Shown here: piece by piece, positions 1-18,872 of the stretch
Layout: each line of letters opens with the position of its first letter
How positions within the stretch are numbered: position 1 is the stretch's first letter
Notes under the pieces: generated by a model
Database searches by the model: none
What the model was told of the DNA's origin: nothing
Seen by the model: the letters and a program-made list of their open reading frames with translations, nothing else
Source: Theodoxus fluviatilis
Lineage: Eukaryota > Mollusca > Gastropoda > Cycloneritida > Neritidae
Length of the DNA: 27,500 bases
Assembly (NCBI GenBank): GCA_034096865.1
Contig: JAWQFJ010025448.1
Location: 22,501-50,000, forward strand
Reading direction: 5' to 3'
Position numbers and translations under genes: made by a program

Positions 1-728
1 GGGCGGGTTTCAAAATAGGTAGTCGATCTTGGTCCCAAGATCTTGCTTCGCAGTAAGAGCTAGCTAAAAAAGAAACTACCCCAGCGGCGAGCGAAGATCC
101 AAGATGGCGACGACCGAGACTAGGATTTATGTTTTGTGACGCTTCGACACTGAAAATATTCGATAATTCGTTCTCCGCTGACTCATGTGTGCCTTAATTT
201 GTCACCTCGCTGCAATCTCAGCTGGACAATTGAAGTAGATAACGATTTTTTTCTTTATTGTGTGCACGATGTGTGGATGACGGTGAGAAATCCTGCATTA
301 AGTTCGAATTGAAAATTCTCTCGCAAAGAGACGTAACTTTACATTCTGACCTCCCTTTGCGTAAAGGAAAATCGCTAGTGCGCGGTAGTGTAGGCCTACA
401 TAGGGTCTTTGACTGCACTAGACTCAGGAGTCACTTATCAGGGCATAGGTAGTGGTAATGAAAATGTTCAATTTACACAATAACCTCAAACCTTACCGTA
501 AACCAAGAAAGTTAAAGTTAACTGAAGACTCGTCCAAAAACGTCACTCCTAGTGACACGATGCTCATGCTGTCCGCCATCTTGAATCTCACTAGCTAGGC
601 ACCTCTCAAGCTGCCTCGCTCAATCTACGCTCGTCTACGATTGGCTCGCGAGCAAGCAAAGAATGAAACTGCCCAATTGGCGAGATCTGCGTAGATCTAC
701 CGAGATCTTCGCATTTTGAAACCCGCCC
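1..728. mobile_element. Non-autonomous DNA element (MITE-like) with 16-bp terminal inverted repeats
   Basis: The first 16 bases (GGGCGGGTTTCAAAAT) are the exact reverse complement of 713-728. Inside these termini is a second inverted pair: GATCCAAGATGGCG at 96-109 and, in reverse orientation, a GATTCAAGATGGCGG-like stretch at 573-587. A strong local hairpin (GATCTTGG-TC-CCAAGATC) sits near 25-42, and a near-palindromic AGATCT-rich block at 680-712. No transposase-like ORF is visible, so it would need enzymes supplied in trans. The left flank lies outside the window, so a target-site duplication cannot be tested and the element may start slightly before base 1. Superfamily unknown. Confidence 0.65.
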
Positions 729-747
729 CATGGTAGGCCTACAGAGC

Positions 748-1040
748 TTTCCCACAAAAACACGTGCGATCAGTGGAGTTTATTATTTTGGCAAATAGCA
801 ACAAGGGAGAAAAATCACTGATGACTTCCGCCGTCTCTTTTGCACGGGCAACTTTTTTCACGCTATGTAATTTACAGAATGAATTTTTTTAAAACCTACC
901 TGCAAAAGTAGCTCGTACAGCAGCTAATCCGTCGCTTGTCGGGGGATATATCCCACAAAAACGCGTGCAATAGCGGAGGGAGGTAACTCTCTGATGACTT
1001 CCGACTACTTTTTTGCACTGTCGATTTTTTTTGCACATTA
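748..1040. repeat. Pair of diverged direct repeats of about 100 bp
   Basis: The stretch from about 748 to 860 and the stretch from about 948 to 1040 share TCCCACAAAAAC-CGTGC, then CTGATGACTTCCG, then CTTTTTTGCAC-like blocks in the same order and orientation. The copies have diverged and differ in spacing. This is a local duplication or two copies of one small repeat; no coding function is visible. Confidence 0.5.
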
Positions 1041-3096
1041 CAGAGCATAAGCTGGGCGCAGACAGGGTTTTGAGCTTCCTCTTCCGCGTGGCAAGCGCTC
1101 GTCCTCCTGAATTGGGCGAGGACCGAATCTGGCAACGTACCCCGGTCTGCGCAGAGCTCAGGCTCGACGTGCTCGAACGGCCCTCTTCCGGGCCACGCTC
1201 TCTTTTCACGAAAGAATACATATTTTGGACCATCTGTCACAGAAGATCCTTTTGTCTAAGCATTTTGGTTGGTCAGTCTGCTGGTTGCTTCCTCGGGCGT
1301 CCGCTTTTGCTTTGCAAATAGAATGTGTGTCCAATGCACAGAGCGAGACGACCGCCACCAAGGTCTCAGGACGGTGGAGGCCACAACCATCCGGGCCTGG
1401 CGCCGACCGGGAACAATAAAGTTGTGAGCAGCGGCTGCGATCTTTTTTTCTCTCGTGCCTGCGTTCACTCCAGCATCAAGCTTCGAGTCCCACAGCTCGA
1501 CCATTACCACACCACACGGCACCATCACACGCGTAGGGAGATTATCGTTTCATCTACGCTGAAAGCTGAAAGCTTGGGTCATACACGCATCGTAGAACGG
1601 AAGGCGTGTTGATGAACGATGGATACTCCACCGGGATGGATAGCTTGCTCCCGGCTGGCATGCTACTCGTATAGTTGTGCTGGCATCTCACTAAAATTTT
1701 ATATGATGCGTGTCTGCACGTATTATTTGTCTGACTGGCGCCAGTAGCAGGATTCTCATTTCCCGCAGTACCAGGGCACGACCTCTATATTTTGATTTGA
1801 ACCAGTTGCCAAACATACACACAATCTTCCTTTTACCCCGGCCCATATTTTTCCAGAAAGTGATCGAAAATTGTTTTCCATGCAGATTTAGTATTGACCA
1901 TGCAAAATCAATGGCTTTGGGAAAAAAGTAAGACTTAACACAATAGTTTTGGATGGATTATTATTTTTACACGACAATCAAAAAGCTGGAGTTTATTTGC
2001 GCAAGATTGTTTAGAAGTCCCTCGCTTTGTACAGGAATTTGTTCTCGATTTTTATAGGATCTTATTGAAGAAAGGAAAAGGAAGATTCAGCGTCATGTAT
2101 CTCAATTTAGAGGCGAACGTTTGAAGCGTGTACCGATGTATTATTTATTGTATTATTTATGTTATTTGCCCAACCTTTGCCTCTAGAAACAACGAGATTC
2201 CGCGTCTCAGTCAATCTGCAGATTTGGCGCGTCTGCTGTCTTGGGAGTGCAGCTATGGACGGCAGACCATGTTACTTTTGTTGCAAAAACAAAGATGGTG
2301 TCAGTACTCTGAGCGTGTGCAAAGGTTACTTTTCTTGTTATCGCTTTCTCCTTTCTTGCCAAGCCGAGCTTCTCCTCTACTTTCCCGCTGTGAGTTGTGG
2401 GGTAAGAATGGATCCACCCCGTCTCCCTATGCAATTCGCACGTGGCGAACAACTGGGGAAATCGAAGCGCGACCTACTCTTGCTCTGACCAGCTCTAGTG
2501 AATTTCGTGGTCAATAGTCTTGTATAATCTACGAAAGATGATAGGCCATAAAACACTATTTATCATACTCTGTGTTCATCCTCTCTCAGCATGTACCATT
2601 TCTTTTCGAGTCGTTAGATCCATGGCGCCTGTTTTCGTGCGATATCATCAGACATGCCTCAGCTCTGGATAGGCTTGTCTGAAGATGTGGCAGCAGTGGC
2701 AAGGTTTCCGTTCGGGAATTCCATGGGATTTGTCCATCTTCCATTTGGCCAACACGACCGAACTGATGCTAGCGTCGCTGATACGAGTCGTTCGTGTACC
2801 AAGGTTACTACAAAGGCGATTAAGATGCGCTCGCCTTTCGATACATTTTGAATAAATGCATTATTTTGTTTAAAAATAAGACACTACCATTCAAAACCAT
2901 ATTCCCAAAAACTTTATTACAGGTATTTACAATGCAACAAAATTTCAAAGGAAAAATTTGAGGCATCAATAAACGTTTGATCAGAGTGACAAATCTAACT
3001 TTCCATCATGTAAAAAAAGCCTCATTTCAAATAATGGCGTAAGCGTAGTAAAAAGTTCACAAGATAGGAGATATCTGTGCACACCGCTAATATATC
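1041..3096. other. No confident gene
   Basis: I see only short overlapping open frames without recognisable motifs or convincing splice structure. Frames of 80-130 codons around 1256-1612 and 2128-2517 overlap each other on both strands and look like chance. AATAAA occurs near 2853 but there is no upstream coding sequence to attach it to. Confidence 0.5.
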
Positions 3097-3259
3097 TGTG
3101 TCTGTGTGTGTGTGTGCGTGCATGTGTGTGCACGTGCACGTGCACGTGCGCGCGTGGGTGTGCGTGCGCGTATGCCCGTGTGTGTGTGCGCGCGCGCGTG
3201 TGCGTGCATATCTCTCTCTCTCTCTTTCTCTCTATGTGTGTGTGTGTGTGTGTATGTGA
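3097..3259. repeat. Compound (TG)n/(CT)n microsatellite with CACGTG hexamers
   Basis: Alternating purine-pyrimidine TG/CG sequence runs from about 3097, includes three head-to-tail CACGTG hexamers at 3131-3148, then CG-rich steps, a short (CT)n block near 3212-3232 and a final (TG)n. The alternating TG/CG pattern is the class of sequence that can adopt Z-DNA. Open frames reading through it on both strands are low-complexity artefacts. Confidence 0.9.
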
Positions 3260-4310
3260 CAAAAATATTTCTACTTTCCCTTGTCATTTTCAGATAGGTC
3301 AAAGTTTGCAGAGCTTTGATACAGTATGTTTTCCGCTGCCATCTTTGCCAAACAGGTTGGATTCACAGTATGAGCCATATTGTTTTAAGTCAAGGTCAAT
3401 TTCAAAGCAACATTCTTTTTGACAGGGTGAGATTGTACCACACACATGCGTTGAATGCAATTGTCTGAAACTCTCTTTCGTTTGCCTGCTGTCTACGACG
3501 TAGTTCTGCCCCTTGGTGGAATGCAGTACCACTACTAGTATTGCATTATACATGAAGCTGAGAGAAAAAGGGGAGCAAGCTTTATGATTTGTATATCGTA
3601 TGTCGGCCAACGTTTTGCTTAAAATCTCTGAAAACATTTCGCAAGTATTGCATAGCTGTCCAGTATTCAAGGGGTGTTTGCATTCACATAAGAGTGTGAC
3701 TGCATCTTAAGCAGATCCAAAGCCACTGAAGACAGAGTATAAGACTGTACAGACACAATGTTTGTAATGCCACTGTTCAGAAAGATCATACCTGTGCCAC
3801 CGGATGAGTGCTAAATAACTCGATGACTGCTGAACGAGGGTTTGAAAAGGCTTATAGCTCAACATATATCGTTTTCTTCTTTAACGAAAGCTGACGTTTA
3901 CTTTAATTGCTATGCAAAATTTCTTTGTGTTCTAATATAATTTATTATGCTTTGATCACCGTCTTTTCCATGACTCAAGTTACTTTAAAACATCAGAAAA
4001 AGAACACATGGTGAATACATAAAACATCAGAAGAACACTCAAAAAACTATCGCAACCTCGTGAATACATTTAGTCTCTTCAATCATTATCAAAGATAAGC
4101 CCCTTTTTTCTGACAGTGTATTCTGTCACATTCTACTTGCTTGAACAAGCAAAAATCAGACGAAAGATAACAGTCTGGTGCGATAAATATGATGAAAATT
4201 AAAAACCTTTAAAAAAAGCATCCAAGTACCGTTATACATTTTTTTCTAAGTATGCAAACATTTCGTGACACACCCATCCTTTGACGCAATACATTCTTAC
4301 ATCTCCCTAG
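3260..4310. other. No confident gene
   Basis: AT-rich DNA. A minus-strand open frame at 3299-3670 (123 codons) has normal amino-acid composition, but I recognise no domain and it is not supported by splice context. A short direct duplication of an AAAACATCAGAA segment occurs near 3986-4038. Confidence 0.4.
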
Positions 4311-4418
4311 AGCTGCGACGGCCCCGGTGACGGCATAAAGTTTCTGTGCCCCTCCTGTCTTCGCCTCTGCCGCTCCAAACTGGGCCTGCAGAGCCAATCA
4401 CGAGTCCACTGGGGATAA
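4311..4418 (+). pseudogene. Relic of a non-LTR retrotransposon C-terminal zinc-finger tail
   Basis: In one frame from just after a TAG at 4308 to TAA at 4416-4418, the translation reads CDGPGDGIKFLCPSC, then RLCRSKLGLQS, then RVHWG-stop. The CPxC-x(n)-C-R-S-K-L-G-L-Q-S-x-x-R-V-H pattern with an immediate stop is what I know from the extreme C-terminus of many animal LINE ORF2 proteins. The usual first zinc-ligand histidine after LQS is replaced by Q, consistent with decay or a small insertion. No reverse-transcriptase core precedes it, so this is a short 5'-truncated fragment. A cellular C2H2 finger is the alternative. Confidence 0.5.
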
Positions 4419-6974
4419 GCACGGGTCCCCCGTCATCCTTAAACCCAAGGACAACCACCATCCATCCATGTTCTCAGTCACGCCATTGGCACTTGTTTTC
4501 AGCGTCAGGCCAGGAAATGTTCCTTTGTTGTTTACGGCAGCTTCAAATGACGTAAAAACGAAAATCAATGTGGATGGATACGAAAAGCCGGATTGACGTT
4601 CTTGGTATATTTCATTTTCGATATGGCAAAATCTCGGAGTATGAAGGTGCTTTTTCGCGTGCGTGAGGAAAAATATTCAGGGTCTTATCGGTGAGAAAAC
4701 GATAACTAGTAATAAGTAGTAGTGTGTTGATGTAAAGTCTTTATTTAATCATTGTCATTACTGTCCTTTCAAGTTTGACATACAGGATTAGTAAAAATAA
4801 TAGTATGTGTAATTAATTGTTATGATATATTTCATTATTATTAAGTTTTTATAACCCTGCAAAAAAGGGAAATATGGGAGAACTCGAGGAAATTTGAAGG
4901 ACCTTTGTTGTTCTTCAGTTCTGTGTGACGAGAAATCCAAGTGATCGTGTGCAACAATATCCTCTCACATGTACGAAACATATGGTTAGTCATGGAAATC
5001 ACTGCAGCTTGTTGAAGTCGTTCTGAGGGCCTGTCTCTGATTTACTTCATCAGGCCCTATTTACAACGTGCCTATTTTCTAAGCGTAAGGAGTTTTCAAT
5101 GTAATATTGAGCAACACGTATGTCTACCCATCATAGGACTACCTAAAGAGTCTACAACATGTTGTATATTGATGAGAGAGATCATGCTCCATGCCATTTG
5201 AATGACTATTTCGGCCAGTCTTTTCTTTCAGAACAAGTGACGGGCCTGCAGATGTGTGTAGCGCGTCTGAAGGTTCTCCTTCATGTGTGTCAGTCTTAGC
5301 GCTCACTCAACCTATCATTAATAGTAAAGATAACTTCAAGAAAGATATATTAGATTGGAGACAACAGTTATGAAAAAAAAATTCTGCTTTAAATCGCTGT
5401 TTTCTCTCACAAAAGATATGGCCTTCTATCCGACAAGAATGGAAGTATATAATCTCAAAATGTTCTTGTTATTTGTCCAAACAACGGTACGCGCTATTGT
5501 CTTCCTGCATTAATGACAACATAACGCTCACCACTGTTGTTATTTTCAGTTTACATCATCCCGATCAGCTCTGCTGCTGACAGTCTAACAAGGTACAGAG
5601 CCCCTTTTCAGCGATGTTACAACATCCACCTAGAAAAGAGGAAGAGGAAGGAGAAATTCCCGAATTCGTCTAAAAACGTCTTTGATGTTTTGTTTGTTTT
5701 TTTACCTGGAGGGAGAAACTGTGAGTGTTAAACTGTAAAGTCTCAAAACTGTCACGTTTCTGCAGGGTTCAGAGCTCTACCCTCCACATCATTGTCAGTA
5801 TTGCAGGTGGTGACCGATGACTCAGCACCCGTCAGTGCAAATGTTGGCCACGTTGCTGTGGCCATTGATACGGAAAGCTCCAAGGAAGACATGAACTCCA
5901 TACTCCATGGTTGGGTAAAATATCGAAGCCTGGGCTTTGCTGCAGACTTTTGCAAGCCCAGACAAATGTTCGCCGCATCTTTTCATTATCAAAGTTCACT
6001 GACGATGCCCATGTACTCTTTTTTGCCATCATTTTATGACCCGGAGGTAGTTGCTCTCGAGCGACTTGTCCCCTGTTCCACTCTACGAGGGCAGCTAATG
6101 CATGTTCTATCAGCCTTAGAACATGAAAGTAAGCACTGATTGAAATGGAGCTTAAGAATTTCCCCCATAATGTTTTATGAACGTCCTTCAGGGTCATCTG
6201 TATTACTGACATTTGGTTTCGTATGAGCAAAATTCGTCACTTAGATGTGTCCGATCTAACACGCGCTTCTGCCATAGCTTTGATCACTTATTTTAGGAAT
6301 ATCATCCTCGTTGCCTATATGGTTCAAGTGTACATCCATTTCAAAGCCATTTTTTGTCGTTTGGTTAGCTATATTCCTGTACATGTTGACCGTTGCACAT
6401 TTCATATTAAAGTTGCAGTCTCCGTAGTACAGCCATCAGCATTATAAAAGAATGTTCCCACTTGTTCTTCTACACAGATCTGGTTTTCCTTCCTGTAGGT
6501 CCATGTTTAAAGCCTTCAGAGTCAAAACATCATGGCAGTTCCAAACCCATTCATTTGTTTTTCTCGCAAAATATCGAGAATGAAGTAATATTCCTTTAGG
6601 GGGGTTTAAATGTATTTGGTTTCTTCATTTAAGTTTTTGAAAGACTTGTGAGTGAGAATAAGTACGGACCAGTTACAACCATCATTGCAGCTTGGAGGCA
6701 AGAAGTTTCCACTCCTGCTATTTGTAGACCCTTTAAGACGATGAGTCATGGTAAGCCTGCATCGCTCCGGTCGGAACCAACAACGCGTAGCATGGACGAG
6801 GATACTAACCTGGTGCTGAGGTCACTTGCATTGCAACACAACTCTTCCATCGCAATTGTTATCATTCAAAATCTCTTACATCTACAGATGAACATGTAGC
6901 ATTCCAACATCATCCCTGGTCGGAACGAACACCCGATACTTGAAAGACGCCAGTCAGCTGTTCCAGTGAGGCCG
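4419..6974. other. 3' flank of the gamma-subunit gene; no confident gene
   Basis: This contains the likely 3' UTR and downstream flank of the minus-strand gene ending at 6975. I did not find a convincing minus-strand AATAAA (TTTATT on this strand) close to the stop; the nearest obvious one is near 4740, so the polyadenylation site is unresolved. Overlapping frames at 5792-6139 (plus) and 5832-6230 (minus) have ordinary composition but no motif I recognise, and at most one of them could be real. Confidence 0.4.
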
Positions 6975-15288
<8,314 letters not shown>

Positions 15289-15296
15289 GGCTTGCG

Positions 15297-15302
15297 TCAC
15301 AT
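15297..15302 (-). promoter_or_regulatory. Possible minimal upstream ORF (ATG-TGA)
   Basis: Reading the minus strand, ATGTGA ends 8 nt before the start codon of the gamma-like gene and is out of frame with it. If it lies in the 5' UTR, it is a start-stop element of the kind known to stall initiating ribosomes. The transcription start is unknown, so its presence in the mRNA is an inference. Confidence 0.35.
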
Positions 15303-15360
15303 GTGCGTCTTGTAGACGTCAGACAGCAGACAAAGTTGTGAAATCTAAATCCCCGCGATG

Positions 15361-17073
15361 AAAGTGTCTTGGGTAACCGGAGAACACAAATCTGAAGGGA
15401 AAAAAAACCGTTAAAGAGGAATGAGAAAACATTCGTATTGGGTTTTTTGGGGGAAAAGGAATAAATCAAGAAATTGTTGTTAAATGATCCAATTAACGGT
15501 TTTGTTGTTCTTATGGTTTTTATCTTCCCTTTTCACTCTGCCAGTCTTTTAACTATATATCTTTTAAATGATAGACAAAATGTACGATATAAACTTGTCC
15601 TGAAACAAAGATACTGCACATAATTAGTAAAGTATATCATGTATTGTCCCCTGGTCCATGGTTGGGTTGCTTTGAAGTCCGGGTGCGCAGACCAGTCAGA
15701 TGCGATGGTACATTACCAGCAAAATGCTGCAGAAGCTGCCTTCCTTTGGATATTAAGGAAACACGTACTGCCCTAATGGGCTTGTTTTCTTCTGCAATGT
15801 GAGCTACAAGATATGTCCCGGTGGCACATAAGTACTGCTTGGGGCCGCCTGTGCCAGTGCGACTAGAGCAAATCCCGACAGCACAAAAAAGGACAGCATT
15901 CCAGCTGACGAGGGCGGTGCCGGTGCAGCACAGCTGTATGCGAGTTTAATTCTACAATTGTTTGGGTGTGTGGCATTTCATCCGCGAAAATAAACATTCA
16001 GATAGATGCAGAAAAAAGGACTGACATTTCTTGTTTTTACAAACATGCTGTAAATGAAAATTAACTCCTTTGTGTCTTACCACATTTCTGGCAATGAACA
16101 AGGCACATGCCTTTTCATATAATGGTCTAGCTCCCAATATATATATGGCACGCTAATGCAGAGTCAGGGTTAATTGACTTGGTTTCTAGATCCTAAAATC
16201 TCCAAAACGAAAGTGACGTGTATGTGCAGGTTATTATCCTACTAGTCTGTACATTACTTTATTTCTATTTCACAAAGACAAATATTCGCTGACATGTTTC
16301 CTCCTTCAGTAAACAAGTCATGGCTACTGGTTTCAAAGTGTAAAACTTGCTTGAACATGCAAATAATGTTAACTTTTCATGAGAGCGCACAATCACTAAG
16401 GGGCGACTAGGCCCATGGCGAACTTTGCCTGATGAAATCTTGTAAGTGACTCGTTGATAAAGGACACATTGCATACGCCCCAATAGATCTAGAATTAAAC
16501 AAACGCAATCTAGCGCAAGTACCTCACATAGGAAATTAAGCAAGGGAAAAATAAAATATTTCTGGAAATATGCACCAGAGTTCCAACTCAGTTTGCCCCA
16601 AGTGATAAGATAGAGCATGATGGAAATTAATGTGTTAGAATTGTAAAGCCTTCTACGCAAAGTTGAATAACGTACCACGCCCACTTCCTCTGGGATGAAC
16701 CTAATCACATAAAAAAAGAAAGCAAAAACAGTAATCAAGTCCCCTCAGGAAACAAACTACAAGTTAATGACTTTAATTACCATATCAACGAATGAAGTTG
16801 CTGGTTTACGGGAGGGAAAGAGGAGTAAGTGTGAGGTGGAAGGCAAGTTCACCGTTATTTAAATGTGAGCGTCCAAGTAACATGTGTTGATCTGGCTCAC
16901 GTTTCAGTTTTTGTACTAGAAGGGTCCAGTCCACGTTGGGTTTTACCCACTCTCCGTCCCGGGCGTTTGCACCACACAAACATACACTCTGGTCATTGGG
17001 CAACACGCGCTTTTGTTCTGCGCTGCCTCAACTGCCAGAACAACATACAAGGTTGCAGCTCAACTTGTTAGAA
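15361..17073. other. Upstream flank of the gamma-like gene, no confident feature
   Basis: Expected to hold the 5' UTR and promoter of the minus-strand gene, but I see no convincing TATA or initiator arrangement. A minus-strand open frame at 16265-16738 (157 codons) is the longest non-repetitive frame in this part. It has no family motif I know and no supporting splice sites, so I do not call it a gene. Confidence 0.4.
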
Positions 17074-17356
17074 TTATCCCTCCAGGTTTACTGGAGGTCC
17101 TACAGACTTTATCTGTCTGTGTGTCTGTCTGTCTGTCTGTCCCGTCTCCACGGCCTATATCTCAAAAACTACTGGACGGATTTCCTTGAGATTTTGCACA
17201 CTGACTGGAAGTTAGGTCCCATTCAATATTATCAAATTTTCAGAATCGAGGTTTGAAAAGAAAGTGACTTTTTTACATTTTGGTGTTTCATTGAAAACGA
17301 TTCAACAGACTCCATTTTGCAAAATTTGTGACGTGATCATTTGACGTCGTATAACG

Positions 17357-17427
17357 TGACGTCATTTGCGAGGAGATTTTTGAAGGAGGGGTGAATAGAA
17401 TAGAATAGAATAGAATTCGTGACGTCA
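17357..17427. promoter_or_regulatory. Two CRE-type palindromes in copy A
   Basis: TGACGTCA occurs at 17357-17364 and 17420-17427, each inside the same longer direct repeat GTGACGTCATTTGCGAGGA, 63 bp apart; a third TGACGTCA is at 18213-18220. TGACGTCA is the consensus CREB/ATF site. Function is not shown by the sequence. Confidence 0.5.
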
Positions 17428-17518
17428 TTTGCGAGGACAGAGAATGATTTAGATAGATATGTCCTCAGATGTCTTAGGCCGCAAGGCCTTTATCTGATCT
17501 TTTGATCAGTACTTATGG

Positions 17519-17554
17519 CTACTCTCACTCTCTCTCTGTCTCTCTCTCTGACTC

Positions 17555-17632
<78 letters not shown>

Positions 17633-17716
17633 ACCCACCCTCTTACTCTCATTCTCTCTTCCCTTCCTCCCCTTTTCCCAGCTCCCCCCCCCCCTCTCTC
17701 TCACTCTCTCTGTCTC

Positions 17717-17795
<79 letters not shown>

Positions 17796-17832
17796 GTCTC
17801 TCTCTGTCTCTCTCTCTCTGTCTCTGTCTCTC

Positions 17833-17894
<62 letters not shown>
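17519..17894. repeat. (CT)n tract in copy A
   Basis: CT/TCTG repeats with a CCCACCCACCC...CCCCCCCCC interruption around 17630-17700. The long SLSLSL frames here, on either strand, are artefacts. Confidence 0.97.
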
Positions 17895-17899
<5 letters not shown>

Positions 17900-17953
17900 T
17901 ACCACATTTGAATATTTTGCCTCAAGGGCTGAATGTAAGTAAGAAAGGCAATA

Positions 17954-18138
17954 CAGTAGTCGCCGCTTATAAAACACGCGGTTAATAAAAACAGCCGTTT
18001 TTTAAATACAGTTGGTAAGGTCCGGATTTACTTCGTTACTGATGGACATGTTCAACAAGCAAACGGTTAATAAAAACGCCGCTTATTAAAAACACTTTTG
18101 TTCGGTCCCAATGTGTTTTTAATAAGCGGCGACTACTG
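17954..18138. mobile_element. 185-bp pogo/Tigger-like MITE nested in copy A
   Basis: Perfect 17-bp terminal inverted repeats (CAGTAGTCGCCGCTTAT) are flanked on both sides by TA (17952-17953 and 18139-18140). A CAGT start with a TA target duplication is typical of pogo/Tigger members of the Tc1-mariner superfamily. It has no coding capacity. Internal GGTTAATAAAAAC-GCCG motifs are repeated in direct and inverted form. Confidence 0.8.
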
Positions 18139-18141
18139 TAC

Positions 18142-18386
18142 TGCCTAATTCACTACCCTTGTCTCTAAACTCAGACGATTCCAACTGCCTGTTCCGCTTT
18201 GACGTAATCTCATGACGTCATCTACGATCTAAGAGAATCGAAGAGACGACAAAGAAAGCAGTATATATAGCAAAGCGCAACCTAGGATCCTCTGACGAGC
18301 GTACCTTATCTAACCGATCAAGATAACGCGGGGATAGGGGATAAATCGAGTGTTAAAAAGATAAATCGCCGTTGTGAATAGGGGCC
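18142..18386. mobile_element. Degraded GGCC-type MITE nested in copy A
   Basis: The interior (TCTCTAAACTCAGACGATTCC, then AGTATATATAGCAAAGCGC, then GATAAATCGAGTGTTAAAAAG) and the right end (CGCCGTTGTGAATAGGGGCC) match the intact solo element at 24645-24867. The left terminal repeat is reduced to a CCTAATTCAC remnant abutting the pogo-like MITE. It carries extra internal sequence (about 18208-18260) not present in the solo copy. Confidence 0.65.
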
Positions 18387-18581
18387 CAGCGAACTAACTG
18401 AATGTCGACACAATCACGCGGCACTGTTGTACATTTGCAGTCAACGTAAGATCTCGTACGACGATTTGATTCAAGGCCTAGTGCTAATTGTTTTGATGGT
18501 CTGGTCTCAGTGTCACAAAAATATGATGATTTAATCAATCCCTGACCCGGAAATGTTGGGGACAACGACCATTTCAGCGTA

Positions 18582-18872
18582 ATGACATCGAGTCAAACCG
18601 AGTTATCTTTCCTACTTCAGCAAAACGCTTCGATATATGTTGAACCTCTACCAGCAGGCGCCAAAATGCGATACTACGAAAAGAATATTGACGTTGATGG
18701 GTTAGATCCGTATGAAATACCAAACAGTTCATGCTATCATCCATTTTTCTACAATTTACAGTGCAAAATACGAACCACGAGGGTTTATGACAAGGTCGTT
18801 ATAAATGCTTCACATACCTACAAGTCTACAATGGCACAGTTGGTAGAGCATTGGGCTCTTGGTCATGCATGA
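18582..18872 (+). CDS. 96-codon ORF in composite copy A, function unknown
   Basis: It opens with MTSSQTELSFLLQQ and contains LPAGAKMRYYEKN followed by GLDPYEIPNS (about residues 23-50); the last dozen codons run into the tRNA-like module, so the true coding part probably stops earlier. The RYxxK...DPYxxP spacing faintly recalls the N-terminal segment of YqaJ/SWIM-type proteins in invertebrate mobile elements, but that is recall, not a match I can show. It could be a captured 5' exon fragment. The same frame is kept in copy B with one visible residue change. Confidence 0.35.
   Translation: MTSSQTELSFLLQQNASIYVEPLPAGAKMRYYEKNIDVDGLDPYEIPNSSCYHPFFYNLQCKIRTTRVYDKVVINASHTYKSTMAQLVEHWALGHA

Noticed and set aside
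5792..6230. Opposite-strand frames of 115 and 132 codons
   Set aside because: They overlap each other and neither shows a motif I know. They lie in the gamma gene's 3' flank.
15834..15960. Plus-strand segment reading LLGAACASA then DSTKKDSIPADEGG, resembling a signal peptide plus mature peptide
   Set aside because: No in-frame start codon (a stop directly precedes it) and no acceptor I trust. Too weak to call a secreted-peptide gene.
16265..16738. A 157-codon minus-strand frame upstream of the gamma-like gene
   Set aside because: No recognisable domain, leucine/cysteine-rich as expected for AT-rich chance frames, and no splice or expression support. It would need RNA evidence.
18353..18565. 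Minus-strand 70-codon frame repeated at 20470-20682 and partly at 24834-25043
   Set aside because: It recurs because it overlaps the GGCC-type MITE end and adjacent repeat. The shared C-terminal residues are MITE sequence, not a conserved protein.
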